From: Novosphingobium indicum
GTDB taxonomy: Bacteria > Pseudomonadota > Alphaproteobacteria > Sphingomonadales > Sphingomonadaceae
Length of the DNA stretch: 64,000 nt
Direction: 5' to 3'
NCBI RefSeq assembly: GCF_014645195.1
Contig: NZ_BMLK01000014.1
Location: 1-64,000, forward strand
Both the position numbers and the translations under genes were made by a program. The notes under the pieces are model-generated. The model worked only from the letters and a program-made list of their open reading frames with translations, was not told the origin of the DNA and ran no database searches. Positions 17,072 through 25,376 of this stretch are shown here, one piece after another (the first letter of the stretch is position 1; each line of letters begins with the position of its first letter).

Positions 17072-17533
17072 TTATTGCGCTGCGGGTTCGAACCACCCGG
17101 CGATGAAAGTGAAGAGCGGCGCGAGCAGGCCGGCCACGAACACCGAATACCAGCCGGTGATCACGAACAGGCTGCCACCAAGCGTGTAGGCCCAAAGCGG
17201 GAAGGCGACCGTCGCAATGATCACGTTCATCGCCCACGGCTGGTTTGGGAGTTTGCGTCGATAGAGGTAGATGGGTGTACCCACGAGGCCGATTACGAAG
17301 AAGAGGGCGGCCCACAGCAAGGCGCCCGCCGGTGCCGGCGTCGTAGAGGCAACCGTGCTGTCGATACCGAAATGCGAGGCAACTAGCTTATCAATGCCGG
17401 CATAGAATGCCACCGACTCGGCAGGAAGGTACTTGACGAGGCGATCGCTATAATTGTCAGCGGGTCTATCACTGGCGGTTGCAGTAGCGAGATGACCGTT
17501 CGTACTAGATGTTGGAATGACAAGTCTAGCCAT
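17072..17533 (-). CDS. Small multi-pass membrane protein, partner of the trypsin-like protease
   Basis: A 153-residue protein. A polar N-terminus with the motif NYSDRLVKYLPAESVAFYAG precedes three or four membrane helices (about residues 69-91, 101-120 and 122-149), and the C-terminus is short. The DRLVKYLPAE-VAFY motif recurs, to my memory, in small membrane proteins of unknown function. A GAGGGGG ribosome site sits seven bases before the ATG. The protease gene starts nine bases after the stop, so the two are translated together. The simplest idea is that the membrane protein is the target or membrane effector of the protease; nothing in the sequence proves this. Confidence 0.75.
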   Translation of the reverse strand: MARLVIPTSSTNGHLATATASDRPADNYSDRLVKYLPAESVAFYAGIDKLVASHFGIDSTVASTTPAPAGALLWAALFFVIGLVGTPIYLYRRKLPNQPWAMNVIIATVAFPLWAYTLGGSLFVITGWYSVFVAGLLAPLFTFIAGWFEPAAQ

Positions 17534-17966
17534 AGCTTTACCCCCTCAGATGTGCTCGTTCGCGCGTACTCTCCGGGAGAATGAGCTACGCGGGACTGTC
17601 AGATCCGGCCCCGAAAGTTGTTGAGCAATACCAGCATATTGTGATTCACGCCGACCTGCAGAGAGATCGAGTGAACGATGGCATGGGCTGGTATTGCCCG
17701 ACAGGAGCATAGCCGAAAAGGATTGCGCTATTCCAGCGATATGACCGACCGGGAGTGCATTGGCAGCGCCGTTAAAGCATCATGCCTGCAGCCGCTGATC
17801 CTAAGTCAGCGATGCCAGCCTTCGTCCGCCCGCAAACTTGCCGGTCCAAACAAATCAGGTATGGCTAATCACCGACCGGTTCCAGCAAATTCTGCCGTTC
17901 AGCATAAGTATTGCGAATGACGGCAAAGTCTCACGATCCGGCGTTCGCTTCCGGCAGCAGTCGACC

Positions 17967-18008
17967 AGATTGCGACGTTCGCTTCTGGCGGCGTGAACGT
18001 CGCAATCT
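17967..18008. terminator. Perfect 14-bp hairpin between NTPase and membrane-protein genes
   Basis: AGATTGCGACGTTC (17967-17980) and GAACGTCGCAATCT (17995-18008) are exact inverted repeats around a 14-base loop. It lies about 190 bases downstream of the NTPase stop (minus strand). It could terminate that transcript, though no T run follows on the minus strand. The rest of 17534-18196 shows no gene. Confidence 0.45.
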
Positions 18009-18196
18009 GAAAAGAGCGGTCATTCGGGCTACGTCAGGCCGTCCGGCGGGATCCGCCGACAACCTTGTCATAGACGACACCCACGGTGAACGTCTGGTTC
18101 GGTCGGAAGCAGGCGTTGGACCGGAGCTTGCGAGCGAAAGATAGATCCCCGATACTGCATTGAACGCAGTGGTTGGGAATCTTGGGACTATGCCCT

Positions 18197-20026
18197 CTAG
18201 ACCGACCCACCCAGCGATCCGAACATCGCACGGATGCTGTCATCGTAGTCGCGGCTCATCCGGGTTTTCTCCTTGTAGCTATCCATCTCCTGGTCGGCGC
18301 GCTGTTCTTCATATTCTCGATGTTCATCGAGGGCCTCGGCGACCCGCGCGGCATGCGCGCTAACATCGACGCCGAGCGCGCCATGAAAATATTCGAGATC
18401 CGACAGCAGGCCCTCGTAGTCACCCTCGGAGCAGCATTCGCTGAGTTCGTCCGACAAGCTCTGCCGCAGGAAGGTGGCGTAAGCGTCCTGGAGCTCGGAT
18501 CTCAGCGGATGATGCTCAGCGCCGCTCGCCTCGTAGAAGAGCAGCAGGTTGCGCAACTCGTCCGAGCGGCAATGTTCGCGGGCGCTCGCCATAAGCTCGC
18601 CTGCGCTCTCGTCGAAGAAGGGTTTAAACCGCTGCAATGCCGGCCACTTCGATTCTTGGAACTCGCGCACCGCCGTGATCATGTCGTCGATTGGGCAGAG
18701 TTCCTGCTGGCGCTCGACCAGAATTCGCTCGATTAGCCGCTGGATCGGCACCAGCGCGTCTGGGATCCTGATCTCGTCGGCGATCTCGATCAGCTTGGCA
18801 AGGCGCTGCTCGTAGGTGGGTGCGAGATAGGCGGTGCTGCCGTCACGTTGCTGCACCGCGCGCGGTGCGGCAGCGAGTTCAGCGATCCTGGGCGCGAGCA
18901 CCCCAATCTGTCGGGCCAGCATGTCACGGCTCGCGCCGCCCTGATCGGACCGGGCAAAGCCCCAGACCTGCGAGAGCTGGGTGAAGCGACAGGCACACAG
19001 GATGAGATCGACCGCATTTTCGGGTGCCTCGCGTACCACGCTGTTGAGCCAGTCCTGAACTGAGGGGTTGATGAACTCGATCACATCGCCCAGCATTGGC
19101 CTGACGAAAGCGCCGTTCAGCTCCTTGCGCGCGCTGGTGTAATCATCGGGCCGGCGCTGCAGGCCGTATTTCTGCGCGCGGTGCGCGTGCAGGGTGTCGA
19201 ACCCCTCGCGCAGCAGCGCCTCCCCTGTCCGCCCCCCGAAGCTCGAGAGCGTGAGCAACAAGCTGCGCCCAGCATCGCTGATCTGCTGCTCATAGGCATG
19301 GCGCCAGATCTCCGCGGGATTAGCGAGCAGCGTGGTCACGAACGCCCGATAGTCCTTAACCGCGACGCCCTGCAGCCGACGCAGCGTCGAAAGCCACTCG
19401 ATCAGGCGCGGATTGAACTTATCATGCTTGACGATCTTGAAGTAGAATTCATCCTTGAGAAGCTCGTCACGATAGGTCGATGGCAGATCGCTGAAGAACA
19501 GGTGATTGTAGAGAATCTCGGCACGCTGGTGGAGGCTGTAGTCGCCCATGCGAATGACGAGCTTGTGGTCGATGAGGCCCGAATCACGCAGCTGCTCGGA
19601 CGCGCCCCAGGCCTGCTGGAGCATATGATCGCGCGTCGTGAGCACCAGCCTCTTGTCCTTTGTTGTGCCGATCATCTCGATGAACTCGACGATCGCGCGA
19701 TATTCGCGTTGCTGCCCGGCCGCCCCCTGGTCGCCGAGGAAGGTCACGCCCATGAAATCGTCGAAATAGAAAATCTGCGGCCGGTCCTTCCGGAAGAGCT
19801 TCTTCCCCTCCGCGAAATTCTCCCGCATCACCACCGGCTCGAACCCCCGGGCCAAATGCTCGTAGAGGATCAGGTCGGCAAGCGTGGTCTTACCGACACC
19901 GGGCAGGCCCGACAGCCGTGGGCACTCCGGCAGCGTCCGCGAGAGTAACGAGGATTTTGCAGGTGATGTGACGATTGGCCAGACGACCTTGAGGACCACG
20001 CTTAAAGTCGCCGGCAAGCACCGCAT
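18197..20026 (-). CDS. nSTAND3-type NTPase, N-terminally truncated
   Basis: From about residue 37 the protein reads LSGLPGVGKTTLADLILYEHL (Walker A), then QIFYFDDFMGVTFLG (Walker B-like) and KRLVLTTRDHML. This is the signature of novel STAND NTPase 3 proteins, which sense invaders and usually carry an N-terminal restriction-like nuclease. Here the first 36 residues (from MRCLPATLSVVLKVVWPIV) do not resemble the family, and an unrelated plus-strand gene fragment overlaps the same bases. The nuclease half therefore appears to be deleted and the frame opened by chance. The C-terminal 400 residues (helical, including the EYFHGALGVDV region) look intact. Activity of this remnant is doubtful. Confidence 0.7.
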   Translation of the reverse strand: MRCLPATLSVVLKVVWPIVTSPAKSSLLSRTLPECPRLSGLPGVGKTTLADLILYEHLARGFEPVVMRENFAEGKKLFRKDRPQIFYFDDFMGVTFLGDQGAAGQQREYRAIVEFIEMIGTTKDKRLVLTTRDHMLQQAWGASEQLRDSGLIDHKLVIRMGDYSLHQRAEILYNHLFFSDLPSTYRDELLKDEFYFKIVKHDKFNPRLIEWLSTLRRLQGVAVKDYRAFVTTLLANPAEIWRHAYEQQISDAGRSLLLTLSSFGGRTGEALLREGFDTLHAHRAQKYGLQRRPDDYTSARKELNGAFVRPMLGDVIEFINPSVQDWLNSVVREAPENAVDLILCACRFTQLSQVWGFARSDQGGASRDMLARQIGVLAPRIAELAAAPRAVQQRDGSTAYLAPTYEQRLAKLIEIADEIRIPDALVPIQRLIERILVERQQELCPIDDMITAVREFQESKWPALQRFKPFFDESAGELMASAREHCRSDELRNLLLFYEASGAEHHPLRSELQDAYATFLRQSLSDELSECCSEGDYEGLLSDLEYFHGALGVDVSAHAARVAEALDEHREYEEQRADQEMDSYKEKTRMSRDYDDSIRAMFGSLGGSV

Positions 20027-20567
20027 GGAACGCGTGAGCGGCTACATGCGCCCGGCAAGGGATCTGCCTGCCACCACGCCTCTCATGCTACAGCTACACA
20101 GATCATATGGCCGCGAGATCATCATGACGTGGCAGGATGATGATGGCGGAAAGCTGGAGTCCAAGCTTTCGGAGATCGTAGCGGCCGTGATTGTCGCGGG
20201 GGAACGGGAGTTCCGTGAAAATCTGCGTAAAGACGAAGAACGCTTAGAAAAGGAGCGTATCGAACGCGAAGCAAGAGAAGCGGAGGAACGAGCTGAGCGT
20301 GAACGCCAACGATTGGCAAGGATCGCAGAGCTAAACCAAATGCGGATCGATGCGCTGCTCGAGAGCGGCAAGTTGATGCGACAAGCCGCCGAGCTGCGGG
20401 CACTGATCCCGCAAGTGCGTGAAGCCTTATCCTCGCATGCCGATGTTGATAGCCAATCCCTAGGTGAATGGGAGGCATGGGCCCGCGCTGAGGCTGACAA
20501 GCTTGATCCCGTCCTATCAGGTCAGATCCTACAGCACTTGCGGGCACCAACGCTGGATCAGGAATAA
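19884..20567 (+). pseudogene. C-terminal fragment of a coiled-coil island protein
   Basis: From about base 19940 the frame resembles the C-terminal part of a widespread uncharacterised island protein: LQLHRSYGREIIMTWQDDDG, then KLSEIVAAVIVAGEREFREN, then a long Arg/Glu-rich coiled coil and a helical end. The N-terminal part expected for this protein is missing, because the frame begins inside the NTPase gene on the other strand at about 19930. Two gene ends have been joined by a deletion or recombination there. Function is unknown. Confidence 0.55.
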
Positions 20568-20583
20568 CTGTCGCGCGATGCGG

Positions 20584-21486
20584 TTACTGCTTGAAGCAGT
20601 TGTCGCGATGCCAAGACAGGAAGCTTGGATGAGGGCGATCGCCGGCTCTGGCGGGCGCAATGGCGAACCCGGTCCGGTTGATCAAAGAGCGGATGCTGTC
20701 CGGATCATTGGCCTGACGGCTGACAAGGATTTCCAAATCATCCTGCAAGCTGATTAGGCCGCGATCAAACATCCAGTGAACGGTGCCCGACAAGGCAAGG
20801 CCGTTGTTGACGATGTCAGGCCCCCCCCTTTCGACCGGACGGATGTGAGCGGCCTCCACCTCGGCCCTTCCACCACCATTGATCAGCTTCAGACCGGTAA
20901 TCGCACAGCGCGCATCATAGGCAGTCACGATCCGGCGGCGGAAAAGGCGGTCGCGCACCAAGCGTGAGCCCAAATATTCCACACGATCGCGTTCAATTTC
21001 AAGGACAAAGGGCAGGCGCTCTTCACGGAGAACATTGTGTTCTCCTTCGATCGGATCGATCCGGGGCAAGAAGTCTCCTTCCTCGGAGAGACCAAGATCA
21101 ATGATGCGATTGAAGTCCTCGATGGCAAGGCTGCGCACGGCCGCCTGGGCACGGCCAGAGTTCTTGCCTGCCGCATTGAGCACGCCCTTTTCGACAACAC
21201 CTAGCGGTCCATTAAATGGCACGGGATTTACGAAGTCGAGATAAGTGCCCGGTTCAATCAGGGCGAGATACATGTCCTTGGTCGTCGGGTCGGCGACAAC
21301 ATCTGCCACCTTGGCTACTGCGAAGTAGCCTTTGGCCTCAGGAACCTTGCTCGGCTCATAGTAGATGATCCAGTCACCGATACAGGCGCTGACGCGGCTC
21401 AGGTAGGACTTGGGAAATTGGTACCTTTCGGCTGGACTATCATCGTAGATGGAATCTGCCCGATGAATGAAGACGCCCTTAGTCAT
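20584..21486 (-). CDS. HNH endonuclease
   Basis: About 300 residues starting MTKGVFIHRADSIYDDSPAE. The N-terminal domain (ERYQFPKSYLSRVSACIGDWIIYYEP ... GYFAVAKV) looks like a PUA/EVE- or SRA-like module that might read modified bases. The C-terminal HNH core is clear: RCAITGLKL, EAAHIRPVERGG, then NNGLALSGTVHWMFD. This layout suggests a modification-dependent or defence nuclease. The frame is open without a stop back to the integrase start at 22080, giving a possible 498-residue fusion. ATG 21486 is nevertheless the natural start because the domain begins there. The nuclease is confident; the base-recognition idea is inference. Confidence 0.8.
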   Translation of the reverse strand: MTKGVFIHRADSIYDDSPAERYQFPKSYLSRVSACIGDWIIYYEPSKVPEAKGYFAVAKVADVVADPTTKDMYLALIEPGTYLDFVNPVPFNGPLGVVEKGVLNAAGKNSGRAQAAVRSLAIEDFNRIIDLGLSEEGDFLPRIDPIEGEHNVLREERLPFVLEIERDRVEYLGSRLVRDRLFRRRIVTAYDARCAITGLKLINGGGRAEVEAAHIRPVERGGPDIVNNGLALSGTVHWMFDRGLISLQDDLEILVSRQANDPDSIRSLINRTGFAIAPARAGDRPHPSFLSWHRDNCFKQ

Positions 21487-22080
21487 GGCTTGACGATAGC
21501 GACTTCGTCGGCCGCTTGAAATATCTGCCGGTAGGCAGTGCCTTGCGTTATTCGGCGAGAGGGCAAATTCGCCGCCCAGCAAATTTCGCAGTCTCTGATC
21601 GGAATCGGGCAAATGTGTCACGGCTGCGCAGGGCATGCTCTGTGTCGCTGGAGCCCGGGTGGGTCGGCTTGCGTAGCGTTCAATAAAGGGCAGATTGCGC
21701 GTATTACGTTCAGTAAGCGATCGCACTCGGATACCCTCGCGCTCGTTCTTTGCGACCCATTCGAGAGCGACAGCCTTGAAGGTGTCATTGTCTTCAATCC
21801 TGGCGCGTGCAGCATCGATCCTCTGCTGTTGGGCAGGATCTGTACCGAGAGCAATCAGGCGGCGCGCCTCGGTCCTCTTTTCCCGCGCGTCGGCAAGAGT
21901 GACCTCGGGCCATTGTCCGAACGACAAGGTCTTCTGCTTGCCGAGCCAGCTATAGGTGAGTCGCCAGAGCTTGGAGCCATTTGGCTTGACGAAAAGGTGC
22001 AGCCCTCCACCGTCGAACATCTTGTAGGATCGATCTTTGGGTTTCGCGCTCGCGACGGTCGTGGCAAACAGCGTGCTCAT
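21487..22080 (-). pseudogene. P4-type tyrosine integrase, N-terminal half only
   Basis: Starting at ATG 22080 the peptide has the DUF4102 arm-binding domain: KDRSYKMFDGGGLHLFVKPN, KLWRLTYSWLGKQKTLSFGQ, then WPEVTLADAREKRTEARRLI. The start of the core-binding domain (AVALEWVAKNEREG) follows. Homology fades after about 150 residues, and the catalytic domain (R, HxxR, Y) is absent; the frame slides without a stop into the HNH gene. The position 165 bases from the tRNA-Leu 3' end and the shared strand identify it as the island's integrase. It cannot recombine on its own. Confidence 0.8.
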
Positions 22081-22245
22081 ATGGGTATCGCCTTGTGCAA
22101 GGCGGGGGCACGATACCCATCAGGATACCCATTTTGTTCCCGATTGGTGCCGTATCCGCCCGGATTTGACCGGACGGCTATAGCACAAAAAACGGGAGAA
22201 ATCAGCCATTTCCCGGACGTCCATGGACGCCCTTGGAAAGGCTAC

Positions 22246-22332
22246 TGGTGCCCAGAAGAGGACTCGAACCTCCACGCCCTTTCGAGCGCCGCCACCTGAA
22301 GACGGTGCGTCTACCAATTCCGCCATCTGGGC
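22246..22332 (-). tRNA. tRNA-Leu(CAG)
   Basis: An 87-base type II tRNA with encoded CCA. The acceptor stem is GCCCAGA/TCTGGGC, the D arm contains GGCGGAATTGGTAGACGC, the anticodon stem is CCGTC/GGCGG with loop TTCAGGT (anticodon CAG), there is a long variable arm, and the T arm is GGTTCGAGTCC. Its last 17 bases (22246-22262) are the right boundary repeat of the island. Confidence 0.95.
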
Positions 22333-22580
22333 ACGGGCAGGGCGCCAAGGTGCGTCCCTGCAGGGTAGGAGCGCGCCTCTACGCAGGCGGGGCGGGGTTG
22401 TCAACTGAGTCGGAGGGAAGATTTTGCATGTTCGCCAGCGTCCTGCGTGCGGTCGGAACGCGGGAGCTCGCCAACTGTCCGGTTGCCCCTCGTGCGGCCT
22501 TGTGGCAGGGGCGAAAATCATGTGCTGCGGTGCGGGATGCGCGTGCGTCTGCGCCGCCGACTGAAGGATCGTATCTGACC

Positions 22581-23549
22581 ATGAGCAAACGCCCCACCGA
22601 TTCCCTCGCCGGCAAGATCGTCACTGTGCTGGGTGGCAGCGGCTTCGTTGGCAAGCATCTGGCGCAGGAACTGCTCGCGCGCGGTGCGCGTCTGCGCATC
22701 GCCAGCCGCAATCCGCGCAAGGCCTATGCGATCAAGCCGCTCGGCAATCTCGGGCAGGTGCAGTTCGCCCGCGTCGATGTGACCAAGGCCGATTCGCTGG
22801 CCGCGGTGCTCGCGGGCTCCGATGCGGTGGTCAATCTGGTCGGGGCTTTCGCAGGCGATCTCGATGCGCTGCAGGGCAAGGGCGTCGGCCGGATCGCGGC
22901 GGCGGCCAAGGCTGCGGGGGCAGGCGCATTCGTTCATGTTTCCGCGCTGGGCGTCGATGCCGAATCGGACGTTGCCTATTCGCGCACCAAGGCCGAGGGC
23001 GAGGAAGCCGTGCGCGCGGCATTCCCCGGAGCGACTATTGTTCGTCCGTCGCTGATGTTCGGTCCGGACGACAAGTTCGTGATGATGTTCGGCGATCTCA
23101 TTTCCCGCATGCCGGTGATGCCGGTCTTCGCGCCCGACGCGAAGCTGCAGCCGGTTTTCGTGGACGATGTGGCCGAGGCCATCGGCAACGCTCTGGCCGA
23201 TCCGGCGGTGCACGGCGGCAAGACCTTCGAGCTGGCCGGTCCCGAAGTGATCACCATGCTCGAACTCAACGAGCGCATTGCCGAGGCGGAAGGGCGCTCG
23301 CGGCACTTCGCCGCTCTGCCCGATGGCGTATCGAGCCTGATTGCCGCCACGACCGGCTGGCTGCCGGGTGCGCCGATCACCACCGATCAGTTCAAGCTGC
23401 TCAAGGCGGGCAGCGTTGCCGGCGGCACGGCACCGGGCATCGCGGACCTCGGCGTATCGCCGCGTCCGCTGGGCCTGTTCCTCGATCGCTGGATGACGCA
23501 GTTCCGCAAGCACGGCCGCTTCGGCGCCAAGGATCCCAGCGCGGCCTGA
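22581..23549 (+). CDS. NAD(P)H-binding, NDUFA9-like epimerase-family protein
   Basis: A 322-residue atypical short-chain dehydrogenase. Visible are VTVLGGSGFVGKHLAQELL (nucleotide binding), the FVHVSALGVDAESDVAYSRTK segment with a Tyr-x3-Lys equivalent, and IVRPSLMFGPDDKF. This matches the complex I NDUFA9 subunit family, bacterial members of which are often linked to quinone biosynthesis or respiratory complex assembly. ATG 22581 is the first good start. A possible upstream extension through the tRNA is not real. It is the first chromosomal gene to the right of the island. Confidence 0.88.
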   Translation: MSKRPTDSLAGKIVTVLGGSGFVGKHLAQELLARGARLRIASRNPRKAYAIKPLGNLGQVQFARVDVTKADSLAAVLAGSDAVVNLVGAFAGDLDALQGKGVGRIAAAAKAAGAGAFVHVSALGVDAESDVAYSRTKAEGEEAVRAAFPGATIVRPSLMFGPDDKFVMMFGDLISRMPVMPVFAPDAKLQPVFVDDVAEAIGNALADPAVHGGKTFELAGPEVITMLELNERIAEAEGRSRHFAALPDGVSSLIAATTGWLPGAPITTDQFKLLKAGSVAGGTAPGIADLGVSPRPLGLFLDRWMTQFRKHGRFGAKDPSAA

Positions 23550-23607
23550 TTTCGCTCTGCGTGTACGAGTGGGGCAGGGCTGGCTGACGCCGGCCCGCTG
23601 ATACCTG

Positions 23608-24279
23608 TCAGGCGTCGACTTCGGCGTAGTGGCTGGGCGGCTGGATCACTTCCATGCGTTCCGACAGGAGCGGGCGGAACGACGGGCGAGACTTCATCAC
23701 CAGATACCAGCCGCGCGCCTGTTCGTGGCCCGCCCAGTCGATACCGCCAAGATAGTCGGCCACCGAAATCTGCGCGGCCGCGGCCAGGTCCGCGAGGGTC
23801 ATTGTCGGCCCGGCGAGCCAGGGACGCGTGTCGATGAGGTAGTCGACATAGTCGAGGTAGTCGTGTGCCAGCTTCATGGCATTGCGCAGCGCCTTGGCAT
23901 CCGGGGACTGGCGCAGGACCAGCCGCTTCTTCATGCGTTCAAGCAGCATCGGGCCGGAAACGCCATTGAAGAAGTTCTCGTCGAACATCGCGATGAGCCT
24001 GCGGATCTCGGCGCGCTGCTGCGCGGTTCCGCTGATCAGCGGATTGCGGTCGACGGTTTCCTCGAAATATTCGCAGATGGCCCGGCTGTCGGAAATGACC
24101 GTGCCCTTCTGCGTGTCCTTGACCACCGGCGTCTGCCCGGCCGGGTTCATTGCGAAAAGGCGGTCCTCACCTTCCCACGGGCGCGTGCTCTGCAGTTCGT
24201 AGGCAATGCCCTTTTCCGCCATCAGCAGCCGCACCTTGCGGCTGAAGGGGCAGAGGGGGAATTGATAGATGTGCCACAT
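23608..24279 (-). CDS. Glutathione S-transferase family protein
   Basis: A 223-residue protein. The N-terminal thioredoxin-like domain begins MWHIYQFPLCPFSRKVRLLM, with CPFS as the likely glutathione-contacting motif, followed by NPAGQTPVVKD and ISDSRAICEYFEE (the usual SNAIL/TRAIL-like position). The C-terminal half is helical with WLAGPTMTLADLAAAAQISV. A detoxification or thiol-transfer role is expected; the substrate is unknown. ATG 24279 gives the normal family length; longer frames upstream lack homology. Confidence 0.88.
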   Translation of the reverse strand: MWHIYQFPLCPFSRKVRLLMAEKGIAYELQSTRPWEGEDRLFAMNPAGQTPVVKDTQKGTVISDSRAICEYFEETVDRNPLISGTAQQRAEIRRLIAMFDENFFNGVSGPMLLERMKKRLVLRQSPDAKALRNAMKLAHDYLDYVDYLIDTRPWLAGPTMTLADLAAAAQISVADYLGGIDWAGHEQARGWYLVMKSRPSFRPLLSERMEVIQPPSHYAEVDA

Positions 24280-24488
24280 GGGTGTTCGATGCCAAAGGCG
24301 GGGCGGGGCGTCCACCCGCGGGCCTTTTCGTATCGGGACGAAACGCGTGGATAAGTCGGCGAGACGACCGGGAGGCGCTGCGGCTATGGGCCAGCATATA
24401 TCGCAGCGACGCGCGGCAGGGCGGTTGACCGTGGACTGCGTGGACGACACTCTTCGTCGTGAGTGAAATTTCTGAAAGCGGAGAGCCT

Positions 24489-24872
24489 ATGTACAGCCAC
24501 ATCTGTGTCGGCAGCGACGATCTTGCCAAGGCAAAGACCTTCTACGACGCCGTCTTCGAGCCTCTGGGGGCGACGCCGATCATGGCCGATATCGAGGGCG
24601 GCCGCGTCGCCTATTCGAACAAGGGCGCGAATTTCATGATCTGCAGGCCCATCAACGGGGAATCGGCGAGCTATGCCAATGGCGGCACGATCGGCTTTTC
24701 GTGCGACAGCGCGGAAGTCGTCGATGCCTGGCACAAGGCCGGCTGCGAAGCGGGCGGTGCAAGCTGCGAAGACCCGCCGGGCGTGCGCGAGTTTCCGTTC
24801 GGCAAGCTCTACCTCGCTTATCTGCGCGATCCGGACGGCAACAAGCTTTGTGCCATGCACGCGATGGGCTGA
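24489..24872 (+). CDS. VOC family protein
   Basis: A 127-residue single-domain vicinal oxygen chelate protein: YSHICVGSDDLAKAKTFYDA at the start and LAYLRDPDGNKLCAMH at the end, the two halves of a glyoxalase/bleomycin-resistance fold. The metal ligand His near residue 4 is kept. A GGAG ribosome site precedes ATG 24489. It lies 28 bases upstream of a related VOC gene and ahead of a flavoprotein gene, so the three may form an operon acting on one small organic substrate. Confidence 0.85.
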   Translation: MYSHICVGSDDLAKAKTFYDAVFEPLGATPIMADIEGGRVAYSNKGANFMICRPINGESASYANGGTIGFSCDSAEVVDAWHKAGCEAGGASCEDPPGVREFPFGKLYLAYLRDPDGNKLCAMHAMG

Positions 24873-24900
24873 CGAAAAGCCACAAGGGAGAGGAAAAGAC

Positions 24901-25287
24901 ATGCTGCTGAAATCCATCCGGCTGGGATCGAACGACCTCGCCAAGACCCGCGCGTTCTATGATGCGACCTTCGCTGCGCTGGGCGTGGACGAGTGCTCCA
25001 CGCCCGAGCAATATCCCATCGTCATGTGGGATCTGGGTGGCGTGAAGTTCCTGCTCGGTCCTGCGCGCGACGGCCAGCCGTGCACCTTCGCCAATGGCGG
25101 GACGATCATCTTCGAGGCGCCGAGCGAGGATGCCGTGAAGGCCTGGCATGCCGCAGGGCTTGCCAATGGCGGCACCAGCGAGGGCGACGCGGAAGCGAAG
25201 CCGCAGGCGCGCGGTGCCTTCGGGGCCTACTTGCGCGATCCGGACGGCAACAAGCTGGGGGCCTACTTCGGTCTGCAGATGGGATGA
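24901..25287 (+). CDS. VOC family protein, paralogue of the preceding gene
   Basis: 128 residues with the same architecture as its neighbour: LLKSIRLGSNDLAKTRAFYD, FANGGTIIFEAPSEDAVKAW and GAYLRDPDGNKLGAYFG. The two share the ANGGTI and LRDPDGNKL motifs and look like a tandem duplication. The His of the first copy (SHIC) is replaced by Arg here (SIRLG), which may alter or abolish metal binding. A GGGAGAGG ribosome site lies just upstream of the ATG. Confidence 0.83.
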   Translation: MLLKSIRLGSNDLAKTRAFYDATFAALGVDECSTPEQYPIVMWDLGGVKFLLGPARDGQPCTFANGGTIIFEAPSEDAVKAWHAAGLANGGTSEGDAEAKPQARGAFGAYLRDPDGNKLGAYFGLQMG

Positions 25288-25376
25288 TGCGGCAAAAGCT
25301 GCGCTACCTGTCATAAGTAAGGGTCGCAGGCCCTTCGCCTTGATCCCTATTCCTTCCTTCTCATGGAGAGGGAAGG

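Larger units (their letters stand above)
9476..22262. mobile_element. Genomic island at tRNA-Leu(CAG)
   Basis: The island is bounded by a 17-base exact direct repeat of the tRNA-Leu 3' end, at 9476-9492 on the left and inside the tRNA gene at 22246-22262 on the right. The N-terminal half of a P4-type tyrosine integrase starts about 165 bases from the tRNA in the same orientation, the standard arrangement for such islands. Genes inside are of unknown, defence or mobile type, many broken, while both flanks are metabolic chromosome. The integrase lacks its catalytic domain, so the island is probably fixed. A third tRNA-end-like copy at 13292 suggests a composite of two insertions (about 3.8 and 9 kb). 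Confidence 0.75.

Noticed and set aside
18197..20026. NTPase as a HerA partner of SIR2
   Set aside because: The Walker motifs follow nSTAND3 (GLPGVGKTTLA, FYFDDF), not HerA/FtsK, and the gene is truncated and separated from SIR2 by two other genes.
9476..22262. Prophage
   Set aside because: No capsid, portal, terminase, tail or lysis genes; only integrase stumps and defence-like cargo.
22233..22580. Upstream extension of the NDUFA9-like gene
   Set aside because: The extension would translate through the tRNA-Leu gene; ATG 22581 starts the family homology.
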